Source of the DNA: JABMMZ01 sp044341025
GTDB taxonomy: Bacteria > Bacteroidota > Bacteroidia > NS11-12g > UBA955
Length of the DNA: 64,000 nucleotides
Direction of reading: 5' to 3'
Assembly: GCA_044341025.1 (NCBI GenBank)
Contig: JBIISM010000009.1
Span: 22,711-86,710 of the forward strand
Numbering within the stretch: the first letter of the stretch is position 1; each line of letters opens with the position of its first letter. Made by a program: the position numbers and the translations under genes. Shown in pieces: positions 37,192-44,455 of this stretch. The notes beneath the pieces were generated by a model, which made no database searches, was not told the origin of the DNA, and was given only the letters and a program-made list of their open reading frames with translations.

Positions 37192-37215
37192 TTTTATTTG
37201 GACTTCAGAATGCTT

Positions 37216-38019
37216 TCATTCTAAAATGGAGCGCAAAATTACGAATTCATCTTTTAAAATGAACAATCTTTCTTTTTCAATTCGAATGCCTTTTGTTCCA
37301 AATGGAAGCGTTTGGTTAATTTTCTCCATTTTTAGCATTGATTTGTTGTAGACATAAATGGAATTGTTTTTTAGAAAGACGATTTTACTGTTTAAGACTT
37401 GGAATGACTTTAAGGTATCGATTAAAACAGTTTTGTTGAAATTGGCATATAAATCAAATTCAAGCAAATTGAAATTATTGAGTAATAATATACTTGAATT
37501 AATGTCTAATACCATACTTGGATTAATCTCATTTCCAACAGTGAAGTTATTAAGCGATGCACTTTCATTTAGAAGCTTAAGATCTTTGCTGTATTTTTTT
37601 AGTTTCTGATCGGACATATCAAACAACCATATTTGGTTGTCAGAACTCCGAGCTATGCATGCTATTTGTGAGATGCCTATGCTTTCTAAATCACATTCAC
37701 CTCTAATATTTAACAGGTTATCTAAAAAGATAATTTTATTCTGGTCACGGTAAAAAACATATATTTCAAAGGGGTTTCCAGCATCAAAAGAGCTAATATT
37801 ACCTAGGACTTTAAAATTGACAGTAGCTAACTTTTGTCCATTCTTGTCATATTTAATGATGTCATTTGTGGGCGTAATAATGTAAAGATTTTCTAAATTG
37901 TCACTGCTAATGGTGCTTCCTAAGGGTATTTTGATTGTATCAGTCAATAAACTTTGTGATTGTATTTGAGAAATACATAGAAACGAAATACAAACAATTA
38001 GTTTATTGAGAAATGTCAT
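37216..38019 (-). CDS. Exported beta-propeller-like protein, function unknown
   Basis: The 267-residue product has a signal peptide ('LNKLIVCISFLCISQIQSQ') and repeated short beta segments of the type 'LYIITPTNDIIKYDKNGQKL', 'IYVFYRDQNKIIFLDNLL', 'IWLFDMSDQKLKKYSKDLKL' and 'IYVYNKSMLKMEKI', as in six- or seven-bladed propellers. It has no catalytic motif. It overlaps lpxH (ATGA), so the two are co-translated. Location in the periplasm or outer membrane is likely. Confidence 0.75.
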   Translation of the reverse strand: MTFLNKLIVCISFLCISQIQSQSLLTDTIKIPLGSTISSDNLENLYIITPTNDIIKYDKNGQKLATVNFKVLGNISSFDAGNPFEIYVFYRDQNKIIFLDNLLNIRGECDLESIGISQIACIARSSDNQIWLFDMSDQKLKKYSKDLKLLNESASLNNFTVGNEINPSMVLDINSSILLLNNFNLLEFDLYANFNKTVLIDTLKSFQVLNSKIVFLKNNSIYVYNKSMLKMEKINQTLPFGTKGIRIEKERLFILKDEFVILRSILE

Positions 38020-38768
38020 TGGAATTGTTTTAATTCAAGATTTATGCCATCAAATTCAGCATAAGTAAAATCATTCACCCACTCGCCCAAATTAATGTAT
38101 CTTGAGTTGTTTTGAAGCTGTAGGTCTTGCGCCAAATGCCTGTGCCCACAAATGAAAAAATCAACATGCTGTTTCTTTAAAAGTTCTTTGCAATGAATGA
38201 TTATAAATTCGTTCTCCTCACCTAGGTATATTTTATCTTTATTTCCTTTGCTTATGCGGCTTCTACGCGATAAAAAATTGGCCAATCCAACCCCTAAATA
38301 TGGATGAAGTAAGCCGAATAATTTGACTGAAAGTTTGCTTCTAAAAATTTTCTTGATCATTTTATATCCAGCATCCCCTGGTCCTATTCCATCGCCATGG
38401 TGGATATAAAATCGTTTGCCATTTCTTTCAATTTCTAGTTCATTGCTCACGATTTTAGCGCCTATTTCTTTTTCAAGATATCCAAAGGTCCACATGTCGT
38501 GATTTCCTTTAAAGAAAGTAATATTAATGCCTTGATCAGACAAATCAGAGAGTTTACCTAATAAGCGGGTATAACCTTTTGGAACGACGTGTTTGTATTC
38601 AAACCAGAAATCAAACACATCTCCTACTAAATATATTTCAGATGCATTGTGGCGAATTGACTCCAGCCACGCACATATTTTCTTTTCTCTTACCAATGAA
38701 GACGCATAATTTGGCACACCTAAATGGAAATCTGAAGCGAAGTATATATGTGTTTTATTGTTCTCCAA
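38016..38768 (-). CDS. lpxH: UDP-2,3-diacylglucosamine diphosphatase-like phosphoesterase
   Basis: LpxH hydrolyses UDP-2,3-diacylglucosamine to lipid X in lipid A synthesis at the inner membrane. The protein has the metallophosphoesterase motifs 'YFASDFHLG' (DxH), 'GDVFDFW', 'FFKGNHDMW' (GNHD), 'IHHGDGIGPGD' and a late 'CGHRH'. The frame extends to a TTG at 38813. The TTG at 38768 (about 250 residues) is preferred since it sits just before the conserved core and 14 bases after AACCTTTG, a near match to the promoter box. The start remains uncertain because no ATG is available. Confidence 0.88.
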   Translation of the reverse strand: MENNKTHIYFASDFHLGVPNYASSLVREKKICAWLESIRHNASEIYLVGDVFDFWFEYKHVVPKGYTRLLGKLSDLSDQGINITFFKGNHDMWTFGYLEKEIGAKIVSNELEIERNGKRFYIHHGDGIGPGDAGYKMIKKIFRSKLSVKLFGLLHPYLGVGLANFLSRRSRISKGNKDKIYLGEENEFIIIHCKELLKKQHVDFFICGHRHLAQDLQLQNNSRYINLGEWVNDFTYAEFDGINLELKQFQ

Positions 38769-38813
38769 TTTATATTTTTGTTCAAAGGTTATGGTTTTTA
38801 CTGAGAAATCCAA

Positions 38814-38928
38814 TTTTCAATTGCATTAACCCACTAATGGAGCCTGTGTTTTTTGTATCTAAAGGCAATTTTAGGTATTTATTTACTGCTTAATAAGAAA
38901 TAACGATTTCGATAATCACCTTTAAAGG
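38814..38928. other. Intergenic stretch before the repeat array
   Basis: This AT-rich sequence holds no convincing ORF, RNA gene or promoter. It forms the upstream side of lpxH. Together with the array that follows it makes a gene-free stretch of about 500 bases. Confidence 0.4.
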
Positions 38929-39173
38929 GAAGGGATTATTTCATGATCCGTGAGGGGGGGGTCCGACAAGAAAAAATTACGATTTGATCTTTACCACAAA
39001 TCTCAAAATAAAGGAAGGGATTATTGGCATGATCCGTAAGGGGGTGGTCCGACAAGAAAAAATTACGATTTGTTCTTTACCACAAATCTCAAAATAAAGG
39101 AAGGGATTATTGACATGATCCGTAAGGGGGTGGTCCGACAAGAAAAAATAACGATTTGTTCAAAGAACAAATC
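38929..39173. repeat. Three tandem copies of an 86-bp hairpin-bearing repeat (last one cut short)
   Basis: GTCCGACAAG recurs at 38961, 39047 and 39133, a period of 86 bases, and GAAGGGATTATT recurs at 38929, 39014 and 39100. Copies differ at few positions (one G-run indel, ATC/TTC, TTA/TAA). Each unit ends in a hairpin: GATTTG...CAAATC in copies one and two, and a perfect 9-bp GATTTGTTC/GAACAAATC with loop AAA in the last (39153-39173). The array lies downstream of tRNA-Cys. TCCGACAAGAAAAAATAA in the last copy is an inverted, slightly shortened match to the tRNA-Cys 3' end plus trailer. Confidence 0.85.
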
Positions 39174-39175
39174 TA

Positions 39176-39233
39176 TTTTTTTGCCCCAAATTCCCTTACA
39201 AGCGAGCTTGACGGTAATTGTGGGGCAAAAAAA
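39176..39233. other. Nested inverted repeat (long hairpin)
   Basis: TTTTTTTGCCCCA...AATT and AATT-GTGGGGCAAAAAAA form the outer arms, and CAAGC-GA-GCTTG forms an inner hairpin. It is flanked by the repeat array on one side and the tRNA-Cys terminator on the other. It could be a second terminator or part of a structured RNA. Confidence 0.6.
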
Positions 39234-39265
39234 TAAGACTTCACTGTGTGAAGTCTTATTTTTTC
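39227..39265 (-). terminator. Terminator of tRNA-Cys
   Basis: On the minus strand AAAAAATAAGACTTCA-CACAG-TGAAGTCTTATTTTTT forms a perfect 16-bp stem ending in a T-run, starting a few bases after the tRNA 3' end. It is symmetrical and could stop transcription in both directions. Confidence 0.85.
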
Positions 39266-39268
39266 TTG

Positions 39269-39339
39269 AGGTCGGAAGCGGATTCGAACCGCTGTAGAGG
39301 GTTTTGCAGACCCGTGCCTAGCCACTCGGCCATCCGACC
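39269..39339 (-). tRNA. tRNA-Cys (GCA)
   Basis: The minus strand folds as a cloverleaf: acceptor GGTCGGA/TCCGACC, anticodon loop CTGCAAA with anticodon GCA, T-arm GCGG-TTCGAAT-CCGC and discriminator U73, the base usual for tRNA-Cys. CCA is not encoded. It is 71 nucleotides with a short variable loop. Confidence 0.95.
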
Positions 39340-39426
39340 TTTTTTTCTTGATAGAGGTGCAAATTTAAGTGATTTATAATATAAATTCAAATAAATGTAC
39401 GTTCCAAAAGAACTTAAGTATTTTGC

Positions 39427-39984
39427 TTAGGCCATCTTGCGGATGGTTCCTACAGATTTACCTTTGCTTTTGCTGTCGCCTTTAGGGCCAGCATTTTTAA
39501 CAGGTTTTTCTATTTTGGCTTTTGCCTCAGTTTTAGCTTTTGCTTCAGACTTTTGCTCATCTGTAGCATTGTTTTCTTCATCTAGAGATTTTCTCAGCGC
39601 ATCAAAATCAAGTTTGTCAGAGAGAATAACATACCAATTGGCTAATTTCTTCATGTCAGACAAGTAAATCCTCTCATTGTCATAGCTAGGAAGTACTTTT
39701 CCTAAAAACTGAGGGAATAAATCATCATTGGCTTTTTTCTCTGGAACCACTAAACCTTCTTTAACCTTTTCGTTAATTGTTAGTAAAATAGCAGCAAGCC
39801 TTTCTTCACCATCCATGGTAAACATGGCGATATCAGACAAAATAGAAACCTTTGTATTGGCAGAGGTAGGGATTTTTTTGCCGGTGCCATCTAAGGCTTC
39901 AACAATCAAACCATTTGTTCTTTGACCAATTACATGGTATAGGCCGGGCTGACCAGCAATAGCGACAATATCTTTCAATTCCAT
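39427..39984 (-). CDS. DUF5606 domain protein
   Basis: The 185-residue protein starts 'MELKDIVAIAGQPGLYHVI', the typical DUF5606 opening of Bacteroidota. A compact N-terminal domain follows to about residue 125, then an Ala/Lys/Glu-rich low-complexity tail ending 'KSVGTIRKMA'. The frame continues 16 codons further up, but ATG 39984 fits the family start. It is cytoplasmic, and the role is not known. The tail is probably disordered and basic enough to bind nucleic acid. Confidence 0.85.
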   Translation of the reverse strand: MELKDIVAIAGQPGLYHVIGQRTNGLIVEALDGTGKKIPTSANTKVSILSDIAMFTMDGEERLAAILLTINEKVKEGLVVPEKKANDDLFPQFLGKVLPSYDNERIYLSDMKKLANWYVILSDKLDFDALRKSLDEENNATDEQKSEAKAKTEAKAKIEKPVKNAGPKGDSKSKGKSVGTIRKMA

Positions 39985-40046
39985 AAACTGTTGCAAATTT
40001 TCTATAATTAATTGACAAAACAAAGCGTTCAAAGCTTTTTTTGTTA

Positions 40047-40054
40047 TAGTTTTG
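40047..40054 (+). promoter_or_regulatory. TAnnTTTG promoter box
   Basis: TAGTTTTG matches the consensus and ends 13 bases before the ATG at 40068, probably driving the 40068-42887 gene run. Confidence 0.5.
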
Positions 40055-40067
40055 TGAACATTTCTAT

Positions 40068-40589
40068 ATGAGCAAAAAAATATTGATTTACGGACTCGCT
40101 TTTGGGAGCGCTGCAGCAGCCCTGAGCTACATATACATGATTTATGTGGCGTTTAATCCGAATCTATCCATTCACCTAATATCAGTGTTAGCGGAGTTTA
40201 TTATCATCCCAGGTACTGCTATTTTCCTTTTTTTAAGGTCAATGAAGCAAAGCAAGCAAGATGAATTCTTCATTGGAAGGGCAATTTTTTTCGGATTTTT
40301 CCTAAGTTTGATCATTTCTTCTTCCGTATCTCTTTTCTTTTCCTACATCGCTCAATTCAGACCAGAAATTATCAATGGTTTTATCGACTTGAAGGTTAAT
40401 CAATTGCTTAAGTCTGATTTTTTCGCAAAACTTTCTTCTAAAGATCAACTGGACAATATTAATGCAGTTAAAGATTCATATTCTGTTGCCGGACAATTTA
40501 AATACCAGTTGTATTTAGGTGCAGCAAGAGGCTTGTTTTTGAGTGCAATTATTGCATTTATTTTAAGAGCGAAAACAAAAAGAGATTGA
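40068..40589 (+). CDS. Four-helix membrane protein, DUF4199-like
   Basis: The 173-residue protein has four hydrophobic segments (about residues 5-25, 35-57, 68-92 and 148-168) and a soluble insertion between the third and fourth. The arrangement resembles the DUF4199 family of Bacteroidota. No function is known. Its stop overlaps the TTG start of the acyltransferase gene (TTGA), so the pair is likely coupled. Confidence 0.7.
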   Translation: MSKKILIYGLAFGSAAAALSYIYMIYVAFNPNLSIHLISVLAEFIIIPGTAIFLFLRSMKQSKQDEFFIGRAIFFGFFLSLIISSSVSLFFSYIAQFRPEIINGFIDLKVNQLLKSDFFAKLSSKDQLDNINAVKDSYSVAGQFKYQLYLGAARGLFLSAIIAFILRAKTKRD

Positions 40590-41329
40590 GAAAGATTTTT
40601 GGAAAAATAGGTTTTGTGTGGTTTGCAACAGTGTTTGCAGGCACATTCCTGCTGCTTTACCCTTTCTTTTTTGTTCTATTGAGCAGGCCTTCATGGTATC
40701 CTTTAGCCAACCGTTTAAGACGGGTTTGGGCTTGGATTGCCGTTTTGCTTACTTTCTCCGTTCCCAATATCATTAGGATGCAGAACAAATTTCCCAAGAA
40801 GTGCATTTTCGTAGCCAATCATACCTCTTATTTGGATATTATTGTACTTGGATTGTTTGCGCCATCTAAGATGTCATTTATCGGAAAGAGAGAATTGGCA
40901 AACATCCCTTTGTTTGGAATATTCTTCAGAACAGTTGATGTGGCAGTTAATAGAGAATCCATGAAAGATGCGCACAAAGCCTTTCATCAAGCCAAGGAGA
41001 AACTTGATGCGGGATATAGTATACTCATCTTTCCTGAGGGAACCATTTGGAACAATACCCCTGAACTTAAAGCGTTTAAAAACGGGGCATTTAAAATGGC
41101 TATAGAAACTAAGTTGCCGATTGTGCCAGTGGTTTTTTATAATAACTTCAAAATACTCCCTGATGAGAAAACAGAATATTATCCTTCAGTAATAAAATGC
41201 AAAATTCATCGGGCAATTGAGACGGGTCATCTAAATATTGATGATGCCAACCAACTTAAAGATGAAATTTATACCCTTATAAGAACAGATTTAATAAAAA
41301 ACAACGTTATACATGAAAATAACCAATGA
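40586..41329 (+). CDS. plsC: 1-acyl-sn-glycerol-3-phosphate acyltransferase (PlsC-like), TTG start
   Basis: The 247-residue protein has an N-terminal membrane helix. It carries the acyltransferase signature 'FVANHTSYLDI' (HX4D) and 'LIFPEGTIWN' (block III), with 'VNRESMKDAHKA' as block II. It makes phosphatidic acid in phospholipid synthesis at the inner membrane. No ATG is available; the TTG at 40586 overlaps the preceding stop and starts just before the membrane segment. It overlaps gatC by 17 bases. Confidence 0.92.
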   Translation: MRKIFGKIGFVWFATVFAGTFLLLYPFFFVLLSRPSWYPLANRLRRVWAWIAVLLTFSVPNIIRMQNKFPKKCIFVANHTSYLDIIVLGLFAPSKMSFIGKRELANIPLFGIFFRTVDVAVNRESMKDAHKAFHQAKEKLDAGYSILIFPEGTIWNNTPELKAFKNGAFKMAIETKLPIVPVVFYNNFKILPDEKTEYYPSVIKCKIHRAIETGHLNIDDANQLKDEIYTLIRTDLIKNNVIHENNQ

Positions 41330-41609
41330 AAAAATAGATCAATTGGCACATTTGGCACGACTTGAATTTGATCCAAATGAACAAATGAAGATTAAGGCGG
41401 ATCTTGAGAATATACTTGTTTTATGTGAAAAATTAAACGAGGTGAATACCGATGGTATTGATCCATTAATTTATATGACCGATGCTCAAAATAATGTTCG
41501 TGAAGACATCGTCGAGCAAAATTTTAGCCGCGAGCAGTTATTAAGAAACGCACCTAAAAAAGATTCTGATTATTTCAGAGTTCCAAAGGTTATTGATCAG
41601 AATAAATAA
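41313..41609 (+). CDS. gatC: Aspartyl/glutamyl-tRNA amidotransferase subunit C
   Basis: GatC stabilises the GatCAB amidotransferase that makes Gln-tRNA or Asn-tRNA from misacylated precursors. The 98-residue protein has the family pattern 'KIDQLAHLARLEFD', 'DLENILVLCEKLNEVNTDGI' and 'VREDIVEQNFSREQLLRNAP', ending 'YFRVPKVID'. gatA and gatB are not in the window. It overlaps the acyltransferase gene and is followed after 3 bases by the ABC ATPase. Confidence 0.95.
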   Translation: MKITNEKIDQLAHLARLEFDPNEQMKIKADLENILVLCEKLNEVNTDGIDPLIYMTDAQNNVREDIVEQNFSREQLLRNAPKKDSDYFRVPKVIDQNK

Positions 41610-41612
41610 CCC

Positions 41613-42329
41613 ATGGAGAAACTAATTGATATCAATGGCATTCAAAAAGTGTACAAAGTTGGCCAAGAGTCAGTTTATGCTTTGCGAAACATTGATTTAG
41701 ATATATACCGAGGAGAGTATGTTGCGCTTATGGGGCCTTCTGGTTCTGGAAAATCAACTTTAATGAATATTCTCGGTTGTTTAGATTCTTTCACTGCAGG
41801 TAAATATATTTTGAATGGCATAGATGTGAGCAGTATGAGCGAAAACCATTTAGCCGAAGTTAGAAACAAGGAAATTGGCTTTGTTTTTCAAACATTCAAC
41901 TTATTGCCAAGGATGTCTGCATTAGAAAATGTCGCCTTGCCACTTGTATATGCTGGTTGGAATAAAAAGGATAGGCTCGAAAAGGCAGAGGAAGTATTAA
42001 TTCAGGTCGGTTTACAGGATAGAATATTACATAAACCCAACGAACTTTCAGGAGGCCAAAGACAGCGTGTAGCAATAGCCAGAGGTTTGGTCAATAATCC
42101 TAGTATTTTATTGGCCGATGAACCTACGGGCAATCTAGACTCTAAAACCTCTGTTGAAATAATGGCTTTGTTTAAAGAAATTCATGCAAAAGGGAATACA
42201 ATTATTTTAGTTACCCACGAAGAAGATATTGCATTAAATGCCAAAAGAATTGTTCGCTTAAGAGATGGAGTGGTTGAATCTGATCAAATAAATAATAAAT
42301 TCGAACAAAATTCAAGTTTGCTTGTTTAA
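41613..42329 (+). CDS. ABC transporter ATP-binding protein (MacB/LolD/FtsE type)
   Basis: The 238-residue ATPase has Walker A 'GPSGSGKSTLMN', the Q-loop 'FVFQTFNLLPRMSALENV', signature 'LSGGQRQRVAIARGLV', Walker B 'LLADEPTGNLDSK' and the His switch 'LVTHEED'. The sequence class is that of lipoprotein-release or MacB-type pumps. No permease gene is next to it; it sits between gatC and a cobalamin gene. It might serve the distant TolC/HlyD pair or a lipoprotein exporter, which sequence alone cannot decide. Confidence 0.92.
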   Translation: MEKLIDINGIQKVYKVGQESVYALRNIDLDIYRGEYVALMGPSGSGKSTLMNILGCLDSFTAGKYILNGIDVSSMSENHLAEVRNKEIGFVFQTFNLLPRMSALENVALPLVYAGWNKKDRLEKAEEVLIQVGLQDRILHKPNELSGGQRQRVAIARGLVNNPSILLADEPTGNLDSKTSVEIMALFKEIHAKGNTIILVTHEEDIALNAKRIVRLRDGVVESDQINNKFEQNSSLLV

Positions 42330-42341
42330 GACAAAATACAA

Positions 42342-42887
42342 ATGAAAATTTATACTAAAAAGGGAGACAAAGGACAAACATCTTTGATCGGTGGTGATAG
42401 AGTTTCTAAACACCATATTCGGATAGAAGCCTATGGAACCATTGATGAATTGAATTCATATATTGGGATATTAAGAACATTTGTTACCGATGAGGTTAAT
42501 TTAAATGTATTGCCAGAGATACAAGATAGACTGTTTACAATTGGAAGTCTATTGGCGCAAGCGCCTGGAAGTAAAATGATTTTGCCAGATTTAATCGATT
42601 CAGATATTGTATTATTGGAATTGTCCATAGATAAAATGAATGAGACTTTGCCTGCCTTAAGATCGTTTGTTTTGCCTGCAGGAAATATTGAAATTGCCCA
42701 ATGTCATGTTGCGCGATGCGTTTGCCGAAGAGCAGAAAGACAAATAGTGCAATTGGATGAATTGGAAAATGTTGAACCTGAAATATTAAAGTATACAAAC
42801 AGACTTTCTGATTACCTATTTGTATTGGGTAGGTACGTAGGGTTTCTTAAAAACATTCCAGAAGTTTCTTGGAAGCCAAGAATGTAA
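42342..42887 (+). CDS. Cob(I)alamin adenosyltransferase, PduO type
   Basis: The 181-residue enzyme transfers adenosyl from ATP to cob(I)alamin. It has 'YTKKGDKGQTSLIGGDRVSK', the ATP-binding start of this family, then 'EAYGTIDELNSYIGIL', 'RSFVLPAGN' and 'CVCRRAERQIV' (RRAER). Adenosylcobalamin serves methylmalonyl-CoA mutase, which would fit the carboxylase subunit at 32021, but that mutase is not in the window. Confidence 0.94.
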   Translation: MKIYTKKGDKGQTSLIGGDRVSKHHIRIEAYGTIDELNSYIGILRTFVTDEVNLNVLPEIQDRLFTIGSLLAQAPGSKMILPDLIDSDIVLLELSIDKMNETLPALRSFVLPAGNIEIAQCHVARCVCRRAERQIVQLDELENVEPEILKYTNRLSDYLFVLGRYVGFLKNIPEVSWKPRM

Positions 42888-42889
42888 TC

Positions 42890-43573
42890 TTAGTTGCTTG
42901 GGTTCCTTAATTTTTCTTTAAAGTACAAAGCTTCTTGATAGTTAGGCTCTATCATTAATGCAGAGTCAATGTAGGCTAAAATTTGCAAAGGATTTTTGGA
43001 AATTTTGGCTTTATCCATATAACACAAAGCTTTAATTTCGACCATCTGTGAGGATGCGTCGTCAATTGATACTTCAACCATTTCTGGTTTTGTTGAAGGG
43101 TCGTATAAAAAACCGTTTACAATTTTTGTGTATTCTTCAATGTTTTTATCGCTAGCGAAAGTTGTTGCATACATGTACAAATGCTTTTTTAAGCCAGATA
43201 ATTTATAGGCTTTCTGAAGCATTGTTCTAGATTCGTCAATCTTGTTGTCTGCGCTAAGAAATATGCTTTTAAATTCTAAAAAGTTATAGTTATTAGGGCT
43301 CAATTTTAGACCCTTTTCAACGATTGATTTACCCGCTGTGTAGTTTCTTTGTTTTTTAATATAATAGAAAGCCAATGAATCGTAGTATTGAGCGCGGTTG
43401 CTTGAGTCAGAAATGATTAAATGATTTAACGCAACAACTGCTGTGTTATAGTCTTGGTTGGTATACGCGTTTTGATATACTTGTTTCCAATTATCAGAAT
43501 TAGAACTTTTGCTGTTGCATGAAAAAAGCAATGCCATTGAAGCAAGCAAAATGAAATAAAGTTGTTTATACAT
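42890..43573 (-). CDS. TPR-like lipoprotein, function unknown
   Basis: The 227-residue product starts 'MYKQLYFILLASMALLFSCN', a lipoprotein signal with Cys near residue 19. Helical pairs of TPR type follow ('AYTNQDYNTAVVALNHLIIS', 'YYDSLAFYYIKKQRNYTAG', 'NYNFLEFKSIFLSADNKIDE'). The frame extends 19 codons further up, but ATG 43573 begins the signal peptide. It is likely anchored in a membrane facing the periplasm. There are no partners next to it. Confidence 0.78.
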   Translation of the reverse strand: MYKQLYFILLASMALLFSCNSKSSNSDNWKQVYQNAYTNQDYNTAVVALNHLIISDSSNRAQYYDSLAFYYIKKQRNYTAGKSIVEKGLKLSPNNYNFLEFKSIFLSADNKIDESRTMLQKAYKLSGLKKHLYMYATTFASDKNIEEYTKIVNGFLYDPSTKPEMVEVSIDDASSQMVEIKALCYMDKAKISKNPLQILAYIDSALMIEPNYQEALYFKEKLRNPSN

Positions 43574-43639
43574 ATAAAATTTGGTGTTTGTATTTGGTGC
43601 GAAAGTAGTATTTTTTCGATAAATTGCCATAATTTGTCG

Positions 43640-43647
43640 TATTTTTG
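43640..43647 (+). promoter_or_regulatory. TAnnTTTG promoter box for the disrupted CTD gene
   Basis: TATTTTTG matches the consensus and ends 15 bases before the ATG at 43663. The promoter therefore looks intact although the gene behind it is broken. Confidence 0.45.
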
Positions 43648-43662
43648 CTAGCTCAAGTTTAT

Positions 43663-44383
43663 ATGAAGCGCATTAGAATTGTACTTTTTTTAATAGGATG
43701 CTTTGGCTTATTTCAAGGATTGAGTGCGCAATGTGGCACTGCATATCTTACCTCTGACGATACGGTAGTTTGTGCGCGTGGAATCACCTTCAGGTACTGA
43801 AAATACAACTATGTTGTTGAAAGGAAAAACTGAAGGTTACGTTGCAAGACTTCAGTGGTCTGAATATAGAAAATGGTTTAGTGGCGTTAAAAAATACAAT
43901 GTACTTTTAAGGGATAATAATACTTTCACTATCGTTGGGACTATTGATTCTAGTAAAGCTGATTTTTCTTTTGATTTTGCGGATACAAAGTTGGATGATT
44001 CCATTTGCTTCAAAATACAAGCCATTAAAGACACAAATCAATTTGTTGAAAGTTTCTCAAATATCTTGTGCTTGATTTCTGAAGCAAAAATATTTGTTCC
44101 CAATGCCTTTACACCTAACAAAGATGGCAAAAACGAAGTCTTTATCCCAAGAGCCATCTTAATTTTTAACCAAACTGGCAACCCTATATTAGATTATAAA
44201 TTTGAAATCTATAACAGATGGGGTGAGCAAATATTTGAAAGCAATGACTTAAACCTAGGGTGGGATGGAACCTATAAAGGAGAATTGTGCCAGGAAGGAC
44301 ATTATGTATACAAAGTCCGAGCTTTGTCAATTGATGGTGTTACAGCCTTTAATTTAGAGGGGGTTTTGTTTTTATTGCGATAA
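43663..44383 (+). pseudogene. Disrupted gliding-motility-type C-terminal-domain (CHU_C) gene
   Basis: An ATG at 43663 encodes a good signal peptide (MKRIRIVLFLIGCFGLFQGL) and 'CGTAYLTSDDTVVCARGITF', the opening typical of large T9SS surface proteins, but stops at 43801. In the +1 frame, overlapping from 43772, about 200 residues follow. They hold an FN3-like part ('LQWSEYRKWFSGVKKYNVLL') and a complete gliding-type C-terminal domain ('VPNAFTPNKDGKNEVFIP', 'YNRWGEQIFES', 'LGWDGTYKGELCQEGHYVYK'). Full genes of this type are usually far longer. An internal deletion that removed the middle and broke the frame is the best explanation; a single frameshift in a short gene is the alternative. Confidence 0.75.
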
Positions 44384-44418
44384 GCAACTTTCTATTTGGG
44401 ATAAGCTTATTTTCATTG

Positions 44419-44426
44419 TATTTTTG
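44419..44426 (+). promoter_or_regulatory. TAnnTTTG promoter box for ffh
   Basis: TATTTTTG matches the consensus and ends 29 bases before the ATG of ffh at 44456. Confidence 0.45.
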
Positions 44427-44455
44427 AACCCTAAATAAAGGGAGTTTCATAAACA

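Noticed and set aside
38929..39173. CRISPR-like array
   Set aside because: The 86-bp units are contiguous and nearly identical through their whole length, with no unique spacers and no cas genes nearby.
39070..39297. 75-codon frame across the repeats and into the tRNA-Cys gene
   Set aside because: It runs through tandem repeats, a terminator and a tRNA on the other strand; this is not compatible with a real protein.
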